Assembly (NCBI RefSeq): GCF_000281715.2
Contig: NZ_CP124576.1
Location: forward strand, 1,929,501 to 1,993,500
From: Sphingobium sp. AP49
GTDB lineage: Bacteria; Pseudomonadota; Alphaproteobacteria; Sphingomonadales; Sphingomonadaceae
Direction of reading: 5' to 3'
DNA length: 64,000 bases
Under the pieces are notes generated by a model. The model was given only the letters and a program-made list of their open reading frames with translations. It made no database searches and was not told where the DNA came from. How positions within the stretch are numbered: the stretch's first letter is position 1; each line of letters starts with the position of its first letter. Position numbers and translations under genes: made by a program. Below are positions 53,319 to 61,765 of the stretch, piece by piece.

Positions 53319-54626
53319 ATGTCTAAGGTTTCCGTCATTGTAACGACCTATAATGTCGCCCCCTACATCGAAAAATGCCTGCGATCGATCCTTGAGCAAT
53401 CATACAAGAATATCGAGATCATTTTTGTCGATGATGCTTCGACCGATGAGACGCTGGCGGTTGCCGAAGGTGTCCTAAAGGAGTTTCCGGACCACCAGAT
53501 CATAGCCCTCCCCAGCAACACGCCTGGCGGGGTCGGTATTCCCGCGAACATCGGCCTAATGGCGTGCACAGGCGAATACATAGCTTTCGCGGACGGTGAT
53601 GACTGGTACCACCCTACCATGATCGCTGATTTGGTCGAAGTTGCGGCCCGGGATGGCTCCGAAACCGTAATGGCCAACTATCTCAATTATGATGAAAGCT
53701 CACGTAAAGAAGTTAAGCCCGCCGACGCCGCGCGATGGGATTTGCTTTCTCAGCAGTTCAAGCATGGCGAAGATGTTGATGTAATTAAGCGACACATTCT
53801 CAAATTCACACCCGTGCCATGGCGCAAGCTATACCGACACGACTTCTTGCTTAAGCACGATCTGAAATTTCCTGAGGGTGATTTCTTTTTTGAAGACAAT
53901 CCTCTTCACTGGTTTGCGACCATCAAGGCAAGCAAACTCTCGATCCTCAATTCGGTTATCTGCCACCATCGGGTCAATCGGCCTGGTCAGACGATGCGCT
54001 CCAGCGGGAAAGAGCTTCTTTATTTTTACCGCCATTATGAATTGATTCGCTCCTGGCTGATCGAAAACGATATTCATGACGAATATGAGATAGAGCTGAT
54101 TTGCTGGATCGTTTCCCAGATCGAATGGACTTCGCAGAAAATCGACCGGAGCTGCTGGTACGATCTGTTTGGTGAAGTCGCGGCAGTGATGTCTAACCAT
54201 TTACCTGCCAGGATATGTGAAGCTCTTGCGCGCAACAACGTCGGCAACCGTGGATGGAGCCTGGTCTTTGCAGCGCAACGCAACGACGTTGGCGCATTCA
54301 TCGAGACGCTGTTGTTCGGCCCCAAAAATTACAATGGGCTGCACAGCGCCAACGATCGGACAAAGAAGCAGTTTGAGGAAATCGCGGGCCGCGCCGTGCG
54401 GGCACAAGAAGCTCACAGCCAATTGCTCGATGTGATCAATGCACTGTCGGCCAAAGTCGAGAAACTGCAATCCAAAATGACGTCGTTGGAACTGCTAACC
54501 AAAGGAGGGATCCTGTTCAGCGGTGAGGACCACCTTGAGGATGACCCAATAGCAAAATTGCCGGCCAAACAGTCCAGCAGCCATCAGGGCGATAGCATTT
54601 TTCGCAAATTCGGCTTCGGTCGCTAA
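53319..54626 (+). CDS. Family 2 glycosyltransferase with C-terminal helical extension
   Basis: 435 residues. GT-A start V-S-V-I-V-T-T-Y-N-V-A-P-Y-I, nucleotide motif V-D-D-A-S-T-D-E-T, metal-binding D-G-D-D-W in AFADGDDWYHPTM. The last 90 residues include a coiled coil (LLDVINALSAKVEKLQSKMT). It likely adds a sugar to a surface polysaccharide. Codon use and base content are AT-richer than the chromosome; its neighbours to 56952 share this, which points to horizontal acquisition. Confidence 0.88.
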   Translation: MSKVSVIVTTYNVAPYIEKCLRSILEQSYKNIEIIFVDDASTDETLAVAEGVLKEFPDHQIIALPSNTPGGVGIPANIGLMACTGEYIAFADGDDWYHPTMIADLVEVAARDGSETVMANYLNYDESSRKEVKPADAARWDLLSQQFKHGEDVDVIKRHILKFTPVPWRKLYRHDFLLKHDLKFPEGDFFFEDNPLHWFATIKASKLSILNSVICHHRVNRPGQTMRSSGKELLYFYRHYELIRSWLIENDIHDEYEIELICWIVSQIEWTSQKIDRSCWYDLFGEVAAVMSNHLPARICEALARNNVGNRGWSLVFAAQRNDVGAFIETLLFGPKNYNGLHSANDRTKKQFEEIAGRAVRAQEAHSQLLDVINALSAKVEKLQSKMTSLELLTKGGILFSGEDHLEDDPIAKLPAKQSSSHQGDSIFRKFGFGR

Positions 54627-54646
54627 CAAAAGAGAAAGGTTGGGTC

Positions 54647-55318
54647 ATGGTGACCAGGAGGAATCCGCGCGCCGCTGGCGGCACCCGCAAGGCAAAGGCG
54701 CCTGCAAGCGAGGCGCCTTTTGCTGGAGTTATTACGGTTCCACCCGAAGTATCCGAGGCGCCAAAATCATCATCCGATGTACCGCCGCCATCTTCGTGGC
54801 CCAGTGTCGCCGGTCATTTCGATCTGGCGCACGCGCTAACCTATGTCGACGGTGATGCGCCGATCAGGTTCGATGAATTCGATATTCCATACCTTCGGTT
54901 CTCGACTAGGCCGGAAAAGCATTCGGAGGCCTCGCTTCGGATCGATCGCGACCACCAAGGAAACGGATCCGTTCAATTCGGGGCCATTGGCAACGAGATG
55001 GGTTGGGCAACTTTGAACATTTCGCTCGACAAGGACCTCCTCCTGTCGAGGAAATTCTTTTCCTATATGCTCGAAATGCATGCCGAAAAGCGCATGGTAA
55101 TCACAGCGGTTCTCCGGGTGCATCCGGAGAAGGGTGGCTGGATTGATACGAAGCTTCGTTCGCAAATTATCGGCCCCGAATATCCGAGGATCGCCGATGT
55201 CCTGATAATGGACCTGGACAAGTTTGATCTCCAAGAGGAATTTCGTGATCCGGTCTTGATTTTCTATTTCCCACTGACTCCGTTTTCGGTCGAAATCCGA
55301 AAAATTCTCGTTCAATAG
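54647..55318 (+). CDS. Hypothetical protein in the glycosyltransferase block
   Basis: 223 residues. A Lys/Ala/Pro/Ser-rich disordered N-terminus of about 55 residues precedes a soluble beta-rich domain with FDLAHALTYVDGDAPIRFDE and SVQFGAIGNEMGWATLNISL. No catalytic motif, signal or membrane segment is seen. The beta-strand pattern could be a carbohydrate-binding-like sandwich, which its place between glycosyltransferase genes would support, but this is inference. Confidence 0.75.
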   Translation: MVTRRNPRAAGGTRKAKAPASEAPFAGVITVPPEVSEAPKSSSDVPPPSSWPSVAGHFDLAHALTYVDGDAPIRFDEFDIPYLRFSTRPEKHSEASLRIDRDHQGNGSVQFGAIGNEMGWATLNISLDKDLLLSRKFFSYMLEMHAEKRMVITAVLRVHPEKGGWIDTKLRSQIIGPEYPRIADVLIMDLDKFDLQEEFRDPVLIFYFPLTPFSVEIRKILVQ

Positions 55319-55338
55319 GTCTAAGATCGGTTTTCCCC

Positions 55339-55941
55339 ATGTCTCCGCACGCCCCCTATCCAGAAAGTCTCACGCTGGCGCCGCGCATGGAACCGGCCGA
55401 GGCCGCCCTCTTATGGGAGTGCCTTGGGCGGGCTTCGAACTACTTGGAATTCGGGTGCGGCGGCAGCACTTTGCTGGCGGCCATGTGCCCGGGAATCAAA
55501 AGTATCTCGACTGTTGAAACGGATGGTGCCTGGCTTGAAAAGGTTGCTGGAGCGCAGGAGCTGATCGGTGCCCCGGCCACCAAATTTCACGTGGATATTG
55601 GGGAAACGGGGGAATGGGGTTTCCCGGTATCGGACGCTGACGCGATTAAGTGGCCAAACTATCATGTGCATATTTGGGATAGGATCCAGATCCGGCCCGA
55701 CATGATATTTATCGATGGACGATTCAGGGTTGCCACCCTTCTGGCCGCGTTGATGCACTGTCCCGAAGCGTCAGTTTTAGTCATCCACGATTTTTGGCCG
55801 AGGGAGCATTATCATGCTGTCCTGCCCTTTGTCGATGAAGTCAGGTCTGCCGAGACACTCGCGGTGTTTCGTCCGGCGCATGGACTGGACTGGAAAGCGC
55901 TGTGCTCGGTGTATGCAAAGCATTTTCTGGATGCGCGGTAA
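55339..55941 (+). CDS. SAM-dependent methyltransferase-fold protein
   Basis: 200 residues. Motif I is Y-L-E-F-G-C-G-G-S-T-L-L, and a second acidic strand V-E-T-D-G-A-W fits the SAM ribose site; later P-D-M-I-F-I-D-G-R-F. It may methylate a sugar residue on the polysaccharide made by the neighbours. Its stop directly adjoins an ATG of the next gene (55942), whose real start is probably 55972. Confidence 0.78.
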   Translation: MSPHAPYPESLTLAPRMEPAEAALLWECLGRASNYLEFGCGGSTLLAAMCPGIKSISTVETDGAWLEKVAGAQELIGAPATKFHVDIGETGEWGFPVSDADAIKWPNYHVHIWDRIQIRPDMIFIDGRFRVATLLAALMHCPEASVLVIHDFWPREHYHAVLPFVDEVRSAETLAVFRPAHGLDWKALCSVYAKHFLDAR

Positions 55942-55971
55942 ATGAGCGCTCCATTAAGGATCGAGGGTGTT

Positions 55972-56952
55972 ATGCCAAAAGTAAGCGTTATTGTTCCTTC
56001 ATATAACGTCGAGGATTATATAGGCGCGACTATCCAGTCGGTGCTGAAAAATTCCATCGATGTAGAAATTATCGTGGTCGATGATTTTTCGACAGACGGC
56101 ACATTCGATATCGCGTGCTCCTACGCGAAGCAGTATCCTGGGATCACCGTAGTAAAGAACCATGGCAATTTGGGTGCTGGCGTTGCGCGAAATGTCGGCA
56201 TGAAGATAGCTACCGGGGAATATCTGTATTTCCTGGATGCTGATGATATCCTTGTTGATAATGCTCTCGACGATATCGTTAAAATTATCGACAAGACCAG
56301 TGCTGATCTTATTTGTTTCAAATATAATTATATGACATCTGAAACAGGGTCATATAAAGGCATGCTCAAGGGCGACATCGAAATATGGGATGGGATTATC
56401 AAATCCGCGGAACATATGGATGTGACGGTAGCAAAGCATAGCAACCTTCTTCTGACGGTTAACTATCCTTGGAATAAGCTTGTCAGATCAAGTTTTGCTC
56501 GGGATACTGGATTGTATTTTTCGTCAACAAAAGTAAACAATGATATTTATGCCCATTGGCATCTATATATGATGTCATCGAAGGTCACCCTCTACAATAA
56601 AACGCTTATATCTCATCGCGTATTTGAGGGGCGGCAGCAGATCACCAATATTTTTGATGAGCGGCGATTTGATGCTTTTCGCGCGCTGGCCGACGTTGAG
56701 GATTTGCTCCGGTCAAATCCGGATCTTTCCGGCAAGTATTTCCATCAATTCTGCCGCTTCAAGCTCGATTTGCTGAAATGGATCAACGCGCGCCTCGGAT
56801 CCCCGCTCCGCAGTGAATTTCTATCGAGAGTGCGGCGCTCCTATGGAAACTTCACACCAGCCGCATTCATTGGCTGCTTCGATCATTATCCGAAGATCGC
56901 GACGGATTCAGCGTATCTGCGATACGTGCCTGAGAAGGTGCTGAAAGGGTAA
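55972..56952 (+). CDS. Family 2 glycosyltransferase
   Basis: 326 residues from the ATG at 55972, which has GAGGG upstream and gives the canonical start MPKVSVIVPSYNVEDYIGAT; an ATG at 55942 is ten codons earlier. Motifs: V-V-D-D-F-S-T-D-G-T, F-L-D-A-D-D in GEYLYFLDADDILVDN. It is the most AT-rich gene of the window. It overlaps the small leftward gene at its 3' end. Confidence 0.88.
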   Translation: MPKVSVIVPSYNVEDYIGATIQSVLKNSIDVEIIVVDDFSTDGTFDIACSYAKQYPGITVVKNHGNLGAGVARNVGMKIATGEYLYFLDADDILVDNALDDIVKIIDKTSADLICFKYNYMTSETGSYKGMLKGDIEIWDGIIKSAEHMDVTVAKHSNLLLTVNYPWNKLVRSSFARDTGLYFSSTKVNNDIYAHWHLYMMSSKVTLYNKTLISHRVFEGRQQITNIFDERRFDAFRALADVEDLLRSNPDLSGKYFHQFCRFKLDLLKWINARLGSPLRSEFLSRVRRSYGNFTPAAFIGCFDHYPKIATDSAYLRYVPEKVLKG

Positions 56953-57148
56953 GATCGCGGCAGCTGTGGTTATCCCGGGCGCTATCTGCGTCCGGGGACT
57001 GGTGGAAATCACCGCTATCGCCGCTTGAGTTCGAGCGCCGCCATACTGTCGTCCTGAGGCCCTTCGATGCCGTGACGACATACCCTAGCGCCTCGAATGC
57101 CAGCCCGACTTTCCCCAGCCCGCGCGCGATCTTGCCCAGTCCCATCAA
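56867..57148 (-). CDS. Short frame at the phage/glycan-block junction, doubtful
   Basis: 93 residues beginning MMGLGKIARGLGKVGLAFEALG, which looks like a real small phage protein for about 30 residues and then becomes low-complexity. Around 57060 another frame on the same strand gives a more protein-like end (SMAALELKRR and stop), so a frameshift or a truncated gene at the junction with the glycosyltransferase block is possible. Its start overlaps the upstream gene's stop by 4 bp. Confidence 0.4.
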   Translation of the reverse strand: MMGLGKIARGLGKVGLAFEALGYVVTASKGLRTTVWRRSNSSGDSGDFHQSPDADSARDNHSCRDLTLSAPSQARIADTLNPSRSSDNDRSSQ

Positions 57149-57480
57149 TCATCTCCCCATTTGAACGCCGGCAAGTCGACGGTCTGCCCGGCAAGCCCGT
57201 GCGTGCTGTCGGTCAGGAACTGGATTTTCCCGGCCGTCACGAATGAATGGCAGACCTCCGGCGGATCGCCAGGCTCAGGCTTGAAATTTGGGTCGACGGC
57301 GCGGCCGGTCGTAACCAGCACCGATGGGGTGAACGTCGGCGCGTCGGGATTCCCATTGTAACCCCATCGCAATCCCGGTCCGTCGCCCACTTTCACGCCG
57401 TGGACCGCGCGACAGCCAGGACAGAAGAACAGCAGGCCTCCATCCTCGGCGCCGCGCAGGATCGGAGATAGGGCACCCAT
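57145..57480 (-). CDS. Phage protein, DUF6527-like
   Basis: 111 residues. Contains F-F-C-P-G-C-R-A-V-H-G, WGYNGNPDAPTFTPSVLV and C-H-S-F-V-T-A-G-K-I-Q-F-L-T-D-S-T-H, a pattern I connect with small phage proteins of the DUF6527 type (from memory). The Cys/His pairs could bind zinc. Its start shares one base with the endolysin stop (TGATG), so it belongs to the lysis operon. Confidence 0.72.
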   Translation of the reverse strand: MGALSPILRGAEDGGLLFFCPGCRAVHGVKVGDGPGLRWGYNGNPDAPTFTPSVLVTTGRAVDPNFKPEPGDPPEVCHSFVTAGKIQFLTDSTHGLAGQTVDLPAFKWGDD

Positions 57481-58163
57481 CAGATCAGCACCTTCTTAAG
57501 CTTGGCGAGATAGGCCTTCTGTTCGGCCAGCGCCCCGGTGCCGCCCTGGACCAGCCGACACACCGCCACGACGTCATCGCGATCGGCGACGGCATTGATC
57601 TTCCGAGCGCCCCAGTAGGCGCAGGCGACCAGGAGCCCGGTGTGAGGCTCGGACACCAGATCCGGCTTCGTGACGACATCGATGCCGGTCAGCGCTTTGG
57701 CTTCACGGTAATTGTCTTCGAAGGTCAGCTGGGTCGGACCACGCCCACGATGGAGCCAGCCGTCATTGACGTTGTCATTGCCATATCGGCCGCCATAGAC
57801 CTTGTTGGCCAGAGCCTGCGGCTTGCCGGCATAGGGCTGCGCCGCCGCGATCGTCGGGAACCTGCTGGTCCAGACCTGGACAATGCGCTTTGCCGAATAG
57901 TTCAGATCCTCTTCCATGACACGAAACCCGCGCGTCTCGACCGCCCATCGGGCCAGCGCGTGTGCCAGGCGCAGCGGGGTGACGATGGCATAGCGCGGGA
58001 ATATTTCGGCGGCGACCTTGCCCAGATCGCGGGTAAGAACGCTGGCCGCGCCGCCGGTGTAGGAGAAAAGGCCGCCATAGCTCAGCGGCCCGAAGTCGCC
58101 GTCGATCTTGCCGGAATAATGGCCAGCCGCCTGCAGCCGGTTTTGCACCGGTTTCGTGTCCAT
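57480..58163 (-). CDS. Phage endolysin: peptidoglycan-binding segment plus GH19 lysozyme/chitinase-like domain
   Basis: 227 residues. The N-terminal LQAAGHYSGKIDGDFGPLSY resembles a PGBD_1 repeat. The GH19-like domain has the catalytic Glu in W-A-V-E-T-R-G-F-R, AKRIVQVWTSRFPT, L-A-N-K-V-Y-G-G-R and W-L-H-R-G-R-G-P-T-Q-L-T. It should digest host peptidoglycan at lysis. It lacks a signal peptide, so export relies on a holin, and a holin-like gene lies directly upstream. Confidence 0.9.
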   Translation of the reverse strand: MDTKPVQNRLQAAGHYSGKIDGDFGPLSYGGLFSYTGGAASVLTRDLGKVAAEIFPRYAIVTPLRLAHALARWAVETRGFRVMEEDLNYSAKRIVQVWTSRFPTIAAAQPYAGKPQALANKVYGGRYGNDNVNDGWLHRGRGPTQLTFEDNYREAKALTGIDVVTKPDLVSEPHTGLLVACAYWGARKINAVADRDDVVAVCRLVQGGTGALAEQKAYLAKLKKVLI

Positions 58164-58187
58164 AGATGCTCCTGTTGGATTGACCGC

Positions 58188-58592
58188 TTAGCGCGGCGTT
58201 GTCGGTCCGCTGAAGGCGTCCCAAAATGCGCTGATGCCAGCGCGAACCTTTGCGCCAGCAACACTCTTCGCGAGGCCGATAATGCCCGCCCCCAGGCTGC
58301 CCACGCCTATGCCGGTAATCCCGGCGGCCAGCAGTTCCAACTCCTGCGCCTGCACCCATAGGGTGGCGACGAGCAGGCAGAGTGCGGTGATCGCGATATC
58401 CAGCGCCCACTGCGCCTTGCCCTTAGCCTGGAGGCCGATAATCACGCGGGTGATGATGACGGCACAGATGCAGACGACGGTGGGGCCGGCATGAAAAGGC
58501 TCGCCGAAAATCCACCAGACGACTGGTTCACGCGAAACTATCGAGGTCATTGCGGCGGCCCCCAGCGCCGCACCCAATCTCACCGCAGACAT
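58188..58592 (-). CDS. Holin-like phage membrane protein
   Basis: 134 residues from the ATG at 58592, which overlaps the upstream gene by 13 bp. Three to four hydrophobic segments are seen: VVCICAVIITRVIIGL, IAITALCLLVATLWV and GIGVGSLGAGIIGLA. Size and position before the endolysin suit a holin. A longer open frame to 58859 is an artefact of the neighbouring gene. Confidence 0.68.
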   Translation of the reverse strand: MSAVRLGAALGAAAMTSIVSREPVVWWIFGEPFHAGPTVVCICAVIITRVIIGLQAKGKAQWALDIAITALCLLVATLWVQAQELELLAAGITGIGVGSLGAGIIGLAKSVAGAKVRAGISAFWDAFSGPTTPR

Positions 58593-59131
58593 ACGGCGGC
58601 CAGGGCGGCCACAAAGCTCAAAATGATGACGGCGAGGGCGCGGACCAGAACAGGCCAGCGGGACCACATGTCGACGGGGAGGGGAGCCTTTCTCAACTGG
58701 TGCTCGATCCCCGGCTCCCCAAGGACCACGATCGCCATCCACATCAAGCCGCACCCCACCGCGATCGGGTCTATCCACCGCTTGGCCATGCTGACCCGGG
58801 CGGATGTCACGACATCGGCCGGATTCCAGCCCCATAGGAACATCGCCTCCGCGCCGCATCGCAGGGTGATGCCGACGCCGGCAAGCAGGGTGATAGCTCG
58901 GTAGAGCGTAACCGGATCAAGCGGATGATCCCAGTAGCGCTGGCCCCAGATCCGGCTGGCCTGCTTGCCTACCATCATCGTGCCAAGAAAGGTCGTGGCC
59001 GTCATGACGAACAGGTTGAAGAGGTAGAGCGAAGCGCCATTGTCGAAGCTGGGTGGGACGGCCGTGACCGGCCCATCGGCAATCGCTTTGGCGACGACGC
59101 TACCCGCCGCGTCGATCACATGGCTCAGCAT
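58580..59131 (-). CDS. Phage-associated membrane protein
   Basis: 183 residues from the ATG at 59131 (AGGGAG upstream). Four hydrophobic segments: LFNLFVMTATTFLGTMMV, LYRAITLLAGVGITLRC, PIAVGCGLMWMAIVVLG and VRALAVIILSFVAALAAV. It lies between the tail fibre and the holin-like gene. It may be a lysis or anchoring component; no family recognised. Confidence 0.65.
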   Translation of the reverse strand: MLSHVIDAAGSVVAKAIADGPVTAVPPSFDNGASLYLFNLFVMTATTFLGTMMVGKQASRIWGQRYWDHPLDPVTLYRAITLLAGVGITLRCGAEAMFLWGWNPADVVTSARVSMAKRWIDPIAVGCGLMWMAIVVLGEPGIEHQLRKAPLPVDMWSRWPVLVRALAVIILSFVAALAAVCLR

Positions 59132-59160
59132 ATCGCTGCTCCCTGTTGTGTGTGCATGGC

Positions 59161-61752
59161 TCAATATTTGACCATCATTTGGCCGGTCGACGTCCGATAC
59201 AAGCCATTGGTCGGATGCGCTGCTGCTGCCGTGTTGTCCGCAAAAACAGGCAGGTCGTAGAGGCGAATAATACCTGTGGTTCGCGCGATTCTGATCGGGG
59301 TTCCAGCCAAGGCTCCGCTGACATAGCGCCGAAGCTCCAGATCATCGGTAGTGGTGAAGACAAGCTCCCAAACGGTCACATCATCAGTTTGGATGCTCAA
59401 GCTACGTGCAGTTCCGGCGGCTGCATTGAGGCGCACCATGTCCTGCGCGTAAAGTCGCCCCCACGGGCGCGCTGGGCCGCCGAGGCGCTCGCCTTTTACC
59501 GTCGGCAGGAAGTCGCCGCCATATCCGCGGCCCACAAGTGCCCACTTGCCGTCCTGAAAACGCACCTCGATCAGACGGCCGACGCTCTCGCTTCCGATCG
59601 TCACATCAGCAGGCCACGCTGCGTGCGCGCCTGCCTTAAGCGTTATTTTCCCGCGCGGGTCGCTGGTGGCGAGGCACTGGAAAAAGAAGCTCTTGCCAGG
59701 GGGGTAGTCTGTCGGAAGCGAATTGATCACGATCGGCGCATCATAGGCCGATGATTCCCGCGTCACATAGACGGCATTGGAGATCGGCCAGAACCTCAGT
59801 CGCTCGGTATCGGGATCGACTGCTGCGTTGATATTAGGCGCATCCGTGATTGAACCTAGATCAAGACGGACTCCCGAACGACCGTTGCCAACATCAGCGC
59901 CGCCGACGCTCTCAACCTTCCATGACCCGTTATATTTGACGAACTTGATCAGCGCGCTGCCGGTCCCGACATGCTGCCCGAACCAAGTCGTCTGCGCATT
60001 GTCATAGAGGTTCGTGCAGCCGGCCGGGAATTTGATCCGAACCGGCTCGCCGTTCGCATAATAGTTGCTGTAGTTAACTTGAAGCCACCAGCATGCCCCT
60101 TCGGGGATATCAGCGTCACCATCAATGCCGCTGATCACGATCTCCTTTGCAACACTACCGCCGCCCAAAATGGTCGTGTTGCTGGCAAAATATAGCGTAC
60201 CGTTTTGGACTTTTAGCTTAGGAATGTTCGGATAGCCGGGATGGTCGACCAGATCATATTGCGCCGTGATGCCGGCGATCTGGCGCACCGCAGCGAACGC
60301 GTTCAGCCTAGCCACTTTGCCGGCGGCTGCGAGATATTCGGCTTCCGGTAGCAGGCCCAGATTGATTACCGTGCCATGCCGTGTGAAGCTGTCCGCCTCG
60401 ATCGAAACCGGATCGGTATAGAACAGGAAGTCGGTCGTCTCGTTGCGATATGTGTTGTCGGTCTGATTGCGATCGCCCAGGATGAACCACAACAAGTCAC
60501 CATCCCGGTAGAAGGGAACGATGCATGGCGCTTCGGTATGGTCGAGGCGGCCGGGATAGTGCGCGATCGGCATAATGTTGGACGCGATCAGCGAGAAGTT
60601 GCCGGTCAGGCTCGTCGCCGAATATGTGTTCAACGTCATGTCGTAATCGTGCTTGATCACCATGATGTAGCGACCATCGGGATGGCGGATGACGGATGCG
60701 TCGATCATGCCTTCGGTGTTCAGCACTTCCGACACACCTTTGCGCCCATTCATCCGCAGCTCGACCGGAGCTGTGAAGGTCATATCCTCCAGCGAGGTGC
60801 ATTCCGAGACGAAGGTGCGGAACAGTTCGGGATTGGCGCCGGTCAGGCTCTCACCCGTCATCGCGCAACTGATCGATGTGAAGAGGTAAAGCTTCCCGTC
60901 TGTGTCCTCAAACCACTCGGGCGCCCAGATGCGCGGCCCATCCGCGAACGAATAGGTCCAGCCAGGCGCGGCGGCGCCACTCGTCTTTACCAGGGTCGAG
61001 CCGAGCTTGCACTTCACCATCTCCCAATCGTTGGGGAGAAGGGTGCGCGATCGGCCAACGAGAGTGTCCCATTCGTTCACCTTCGAATTGGTGAAGGCGC
61101 AATAGAACCAGCCGTCCTTATAGTAGAGCGAAGGGTCGCCCAGCTTGTATACGGTGCCGTCTACGTCGAAATTGAATTCGGTCAGGATGCGCCAGGTCTT
61201 GCCATCATCCGACGACACGTAGATGCCGGCCGGGCGCGATCCGTTGAAGTTCAGATCATCGCCGAACGCTGCGACATAGAGATTCCCGTTTACGCTCAGA
61301 GTGAGGTCGGGCACCGGCTCGATGACGACAGAACCGGTCTGATCGTTGACCGACGTGACCGCCTGGACATTCGGCACGCGCGACCAGCTATTGGTGACCG
61401 ATGAAAACCGCACCTGATCGCCCACAGCGAACGCAATTGGGCTGCCGGTGATGCTCTGAGTGCCTGCAACCGATACGGTATAGGTGTCCCCGCCATTACC
61501 AACGCCGACCGTGATCGCCGGGCTGTTCGTGCTGGCGTTCCAGTTGCCCAGATAGCGCCCCGAAGCACCCGCAACCGCATCATCGACATAATCTTTGTCG
61601 GCCAGATTGCCGCCCTGGATGCGGTCACCGTCCGACCACAACAGCACCTTGCCGTTGGCCGTCAAGAGAGGAGTGATGCCAGGCGACCCGAGCGGCGGCA
61701 TCGTGAATGATGCCGTCAGGGAGCCGATATTGTGAGGGTTGATCGTTACCAT
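59161..61752 (-). CDS. Phage tail fibre / tailspike with GH43-like beta-propeller
   Basis: 863 residues. Residues 1-145 look like a fibre attachment region (GNLADKDYVDDAVAGASGRY). Residues 150-450 resemble a five-bladed GH43/GH32-type propeller: G-D-P-S-L-Y-Y-K-D-G-W-F-Y (205-217), W-A-P-E-W-F-E (276-282), M-I-D-A-S-V-I-R (349-356) and H-T-E-A-P (405-409); these supply Asp and Glu residues at family-like places. The C-terminal end (LPVFADNTAAAAHPTNGLYR to M-M-V-K-Y) is a common phage tail-protein end. It probably binds and cuts the host surface glycan. Catalytic residues are assigned by pattern only. Confidence 0.82.
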   Translation of the reverse strand: MVTINPHNIGSLTASFTMPPLGSPGITPLLTANGKVLLWSDGDRIQGGNLADKDYVDDAVAGASGRYLGNWNASTNSPAITVGVGNGGDTYTVSVAGTQSITGSPIAFAVGDQVRFSSVTNSWSRVPNVQAVTSVNDQTGSVVIEPVPDLTLSVNGNLYVAAFGDDLNFNGSRPAGIYVSSDDGKTWRILTEFNFDVDGTVYKLGDPSLYYKDGWFYCAFTNSKVNEWDTLVGRSRTLLPNDWEMVKCKLGSTLVKTSGAAAPGWTYSFADGPRIWAPEWFEDTDGKLYLFTSISCAMTGESLTGANPELFRTFVSECTSLEDMTFTAPVELRMNGRKGVSEVLNTEGMIDASVIRHPDGRYIMVIKHDYDMTLNTYSATSLTGNFSLIASNIMPIAHYPGRLDHTEAPCIVPFYRDGDLLWFILGDRNQTDNTYRNETTDFLFYTDPVSIEADSFTRHGTVINLGLLPEAEYLAAAGKVARLNAFAAVRQIAGITAQYDLVDHPGYPNIPKLKVQNGTLYFASNTTILGGGSVAKEIVISGIDGDADIPEGACWWLQVNYSNYYANGEPVRIKFPAGCTNLYDNAQTTWFGQHVGTGSALIKFVKYNGSWKVESVGGADVGNGRSGVRLDLGSITDAPNINAAVDPDTERLRFWPISNAVYVTRESSAYDAPIVINSLPTDYPPGKSFFFQCLATSDPRGKITLKAGAHAAWPADVTIGSESVGRLIEVRFQDGKWALVGRGYGGDFLPTVKGERLGGPARPWGRLYAQDMVRLNAAAGTARSLSIQTDDVTVWELVFTTTDDLELRRYVSGALAGTPIRIARTTGIIRLYDLPVFADNTAAAAHPTNGLYRTSTGQMMVKY

Positions 61753-61765
61753 CTTGCCCCTCCGT

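Noticed and set aside
53196..53399. 67-aa minus-strand frame between ugd and the glycosyltransferase gene
   Set aside because: It overlaps the glycosyltransferase start, and no ribosome site or motif is seen.
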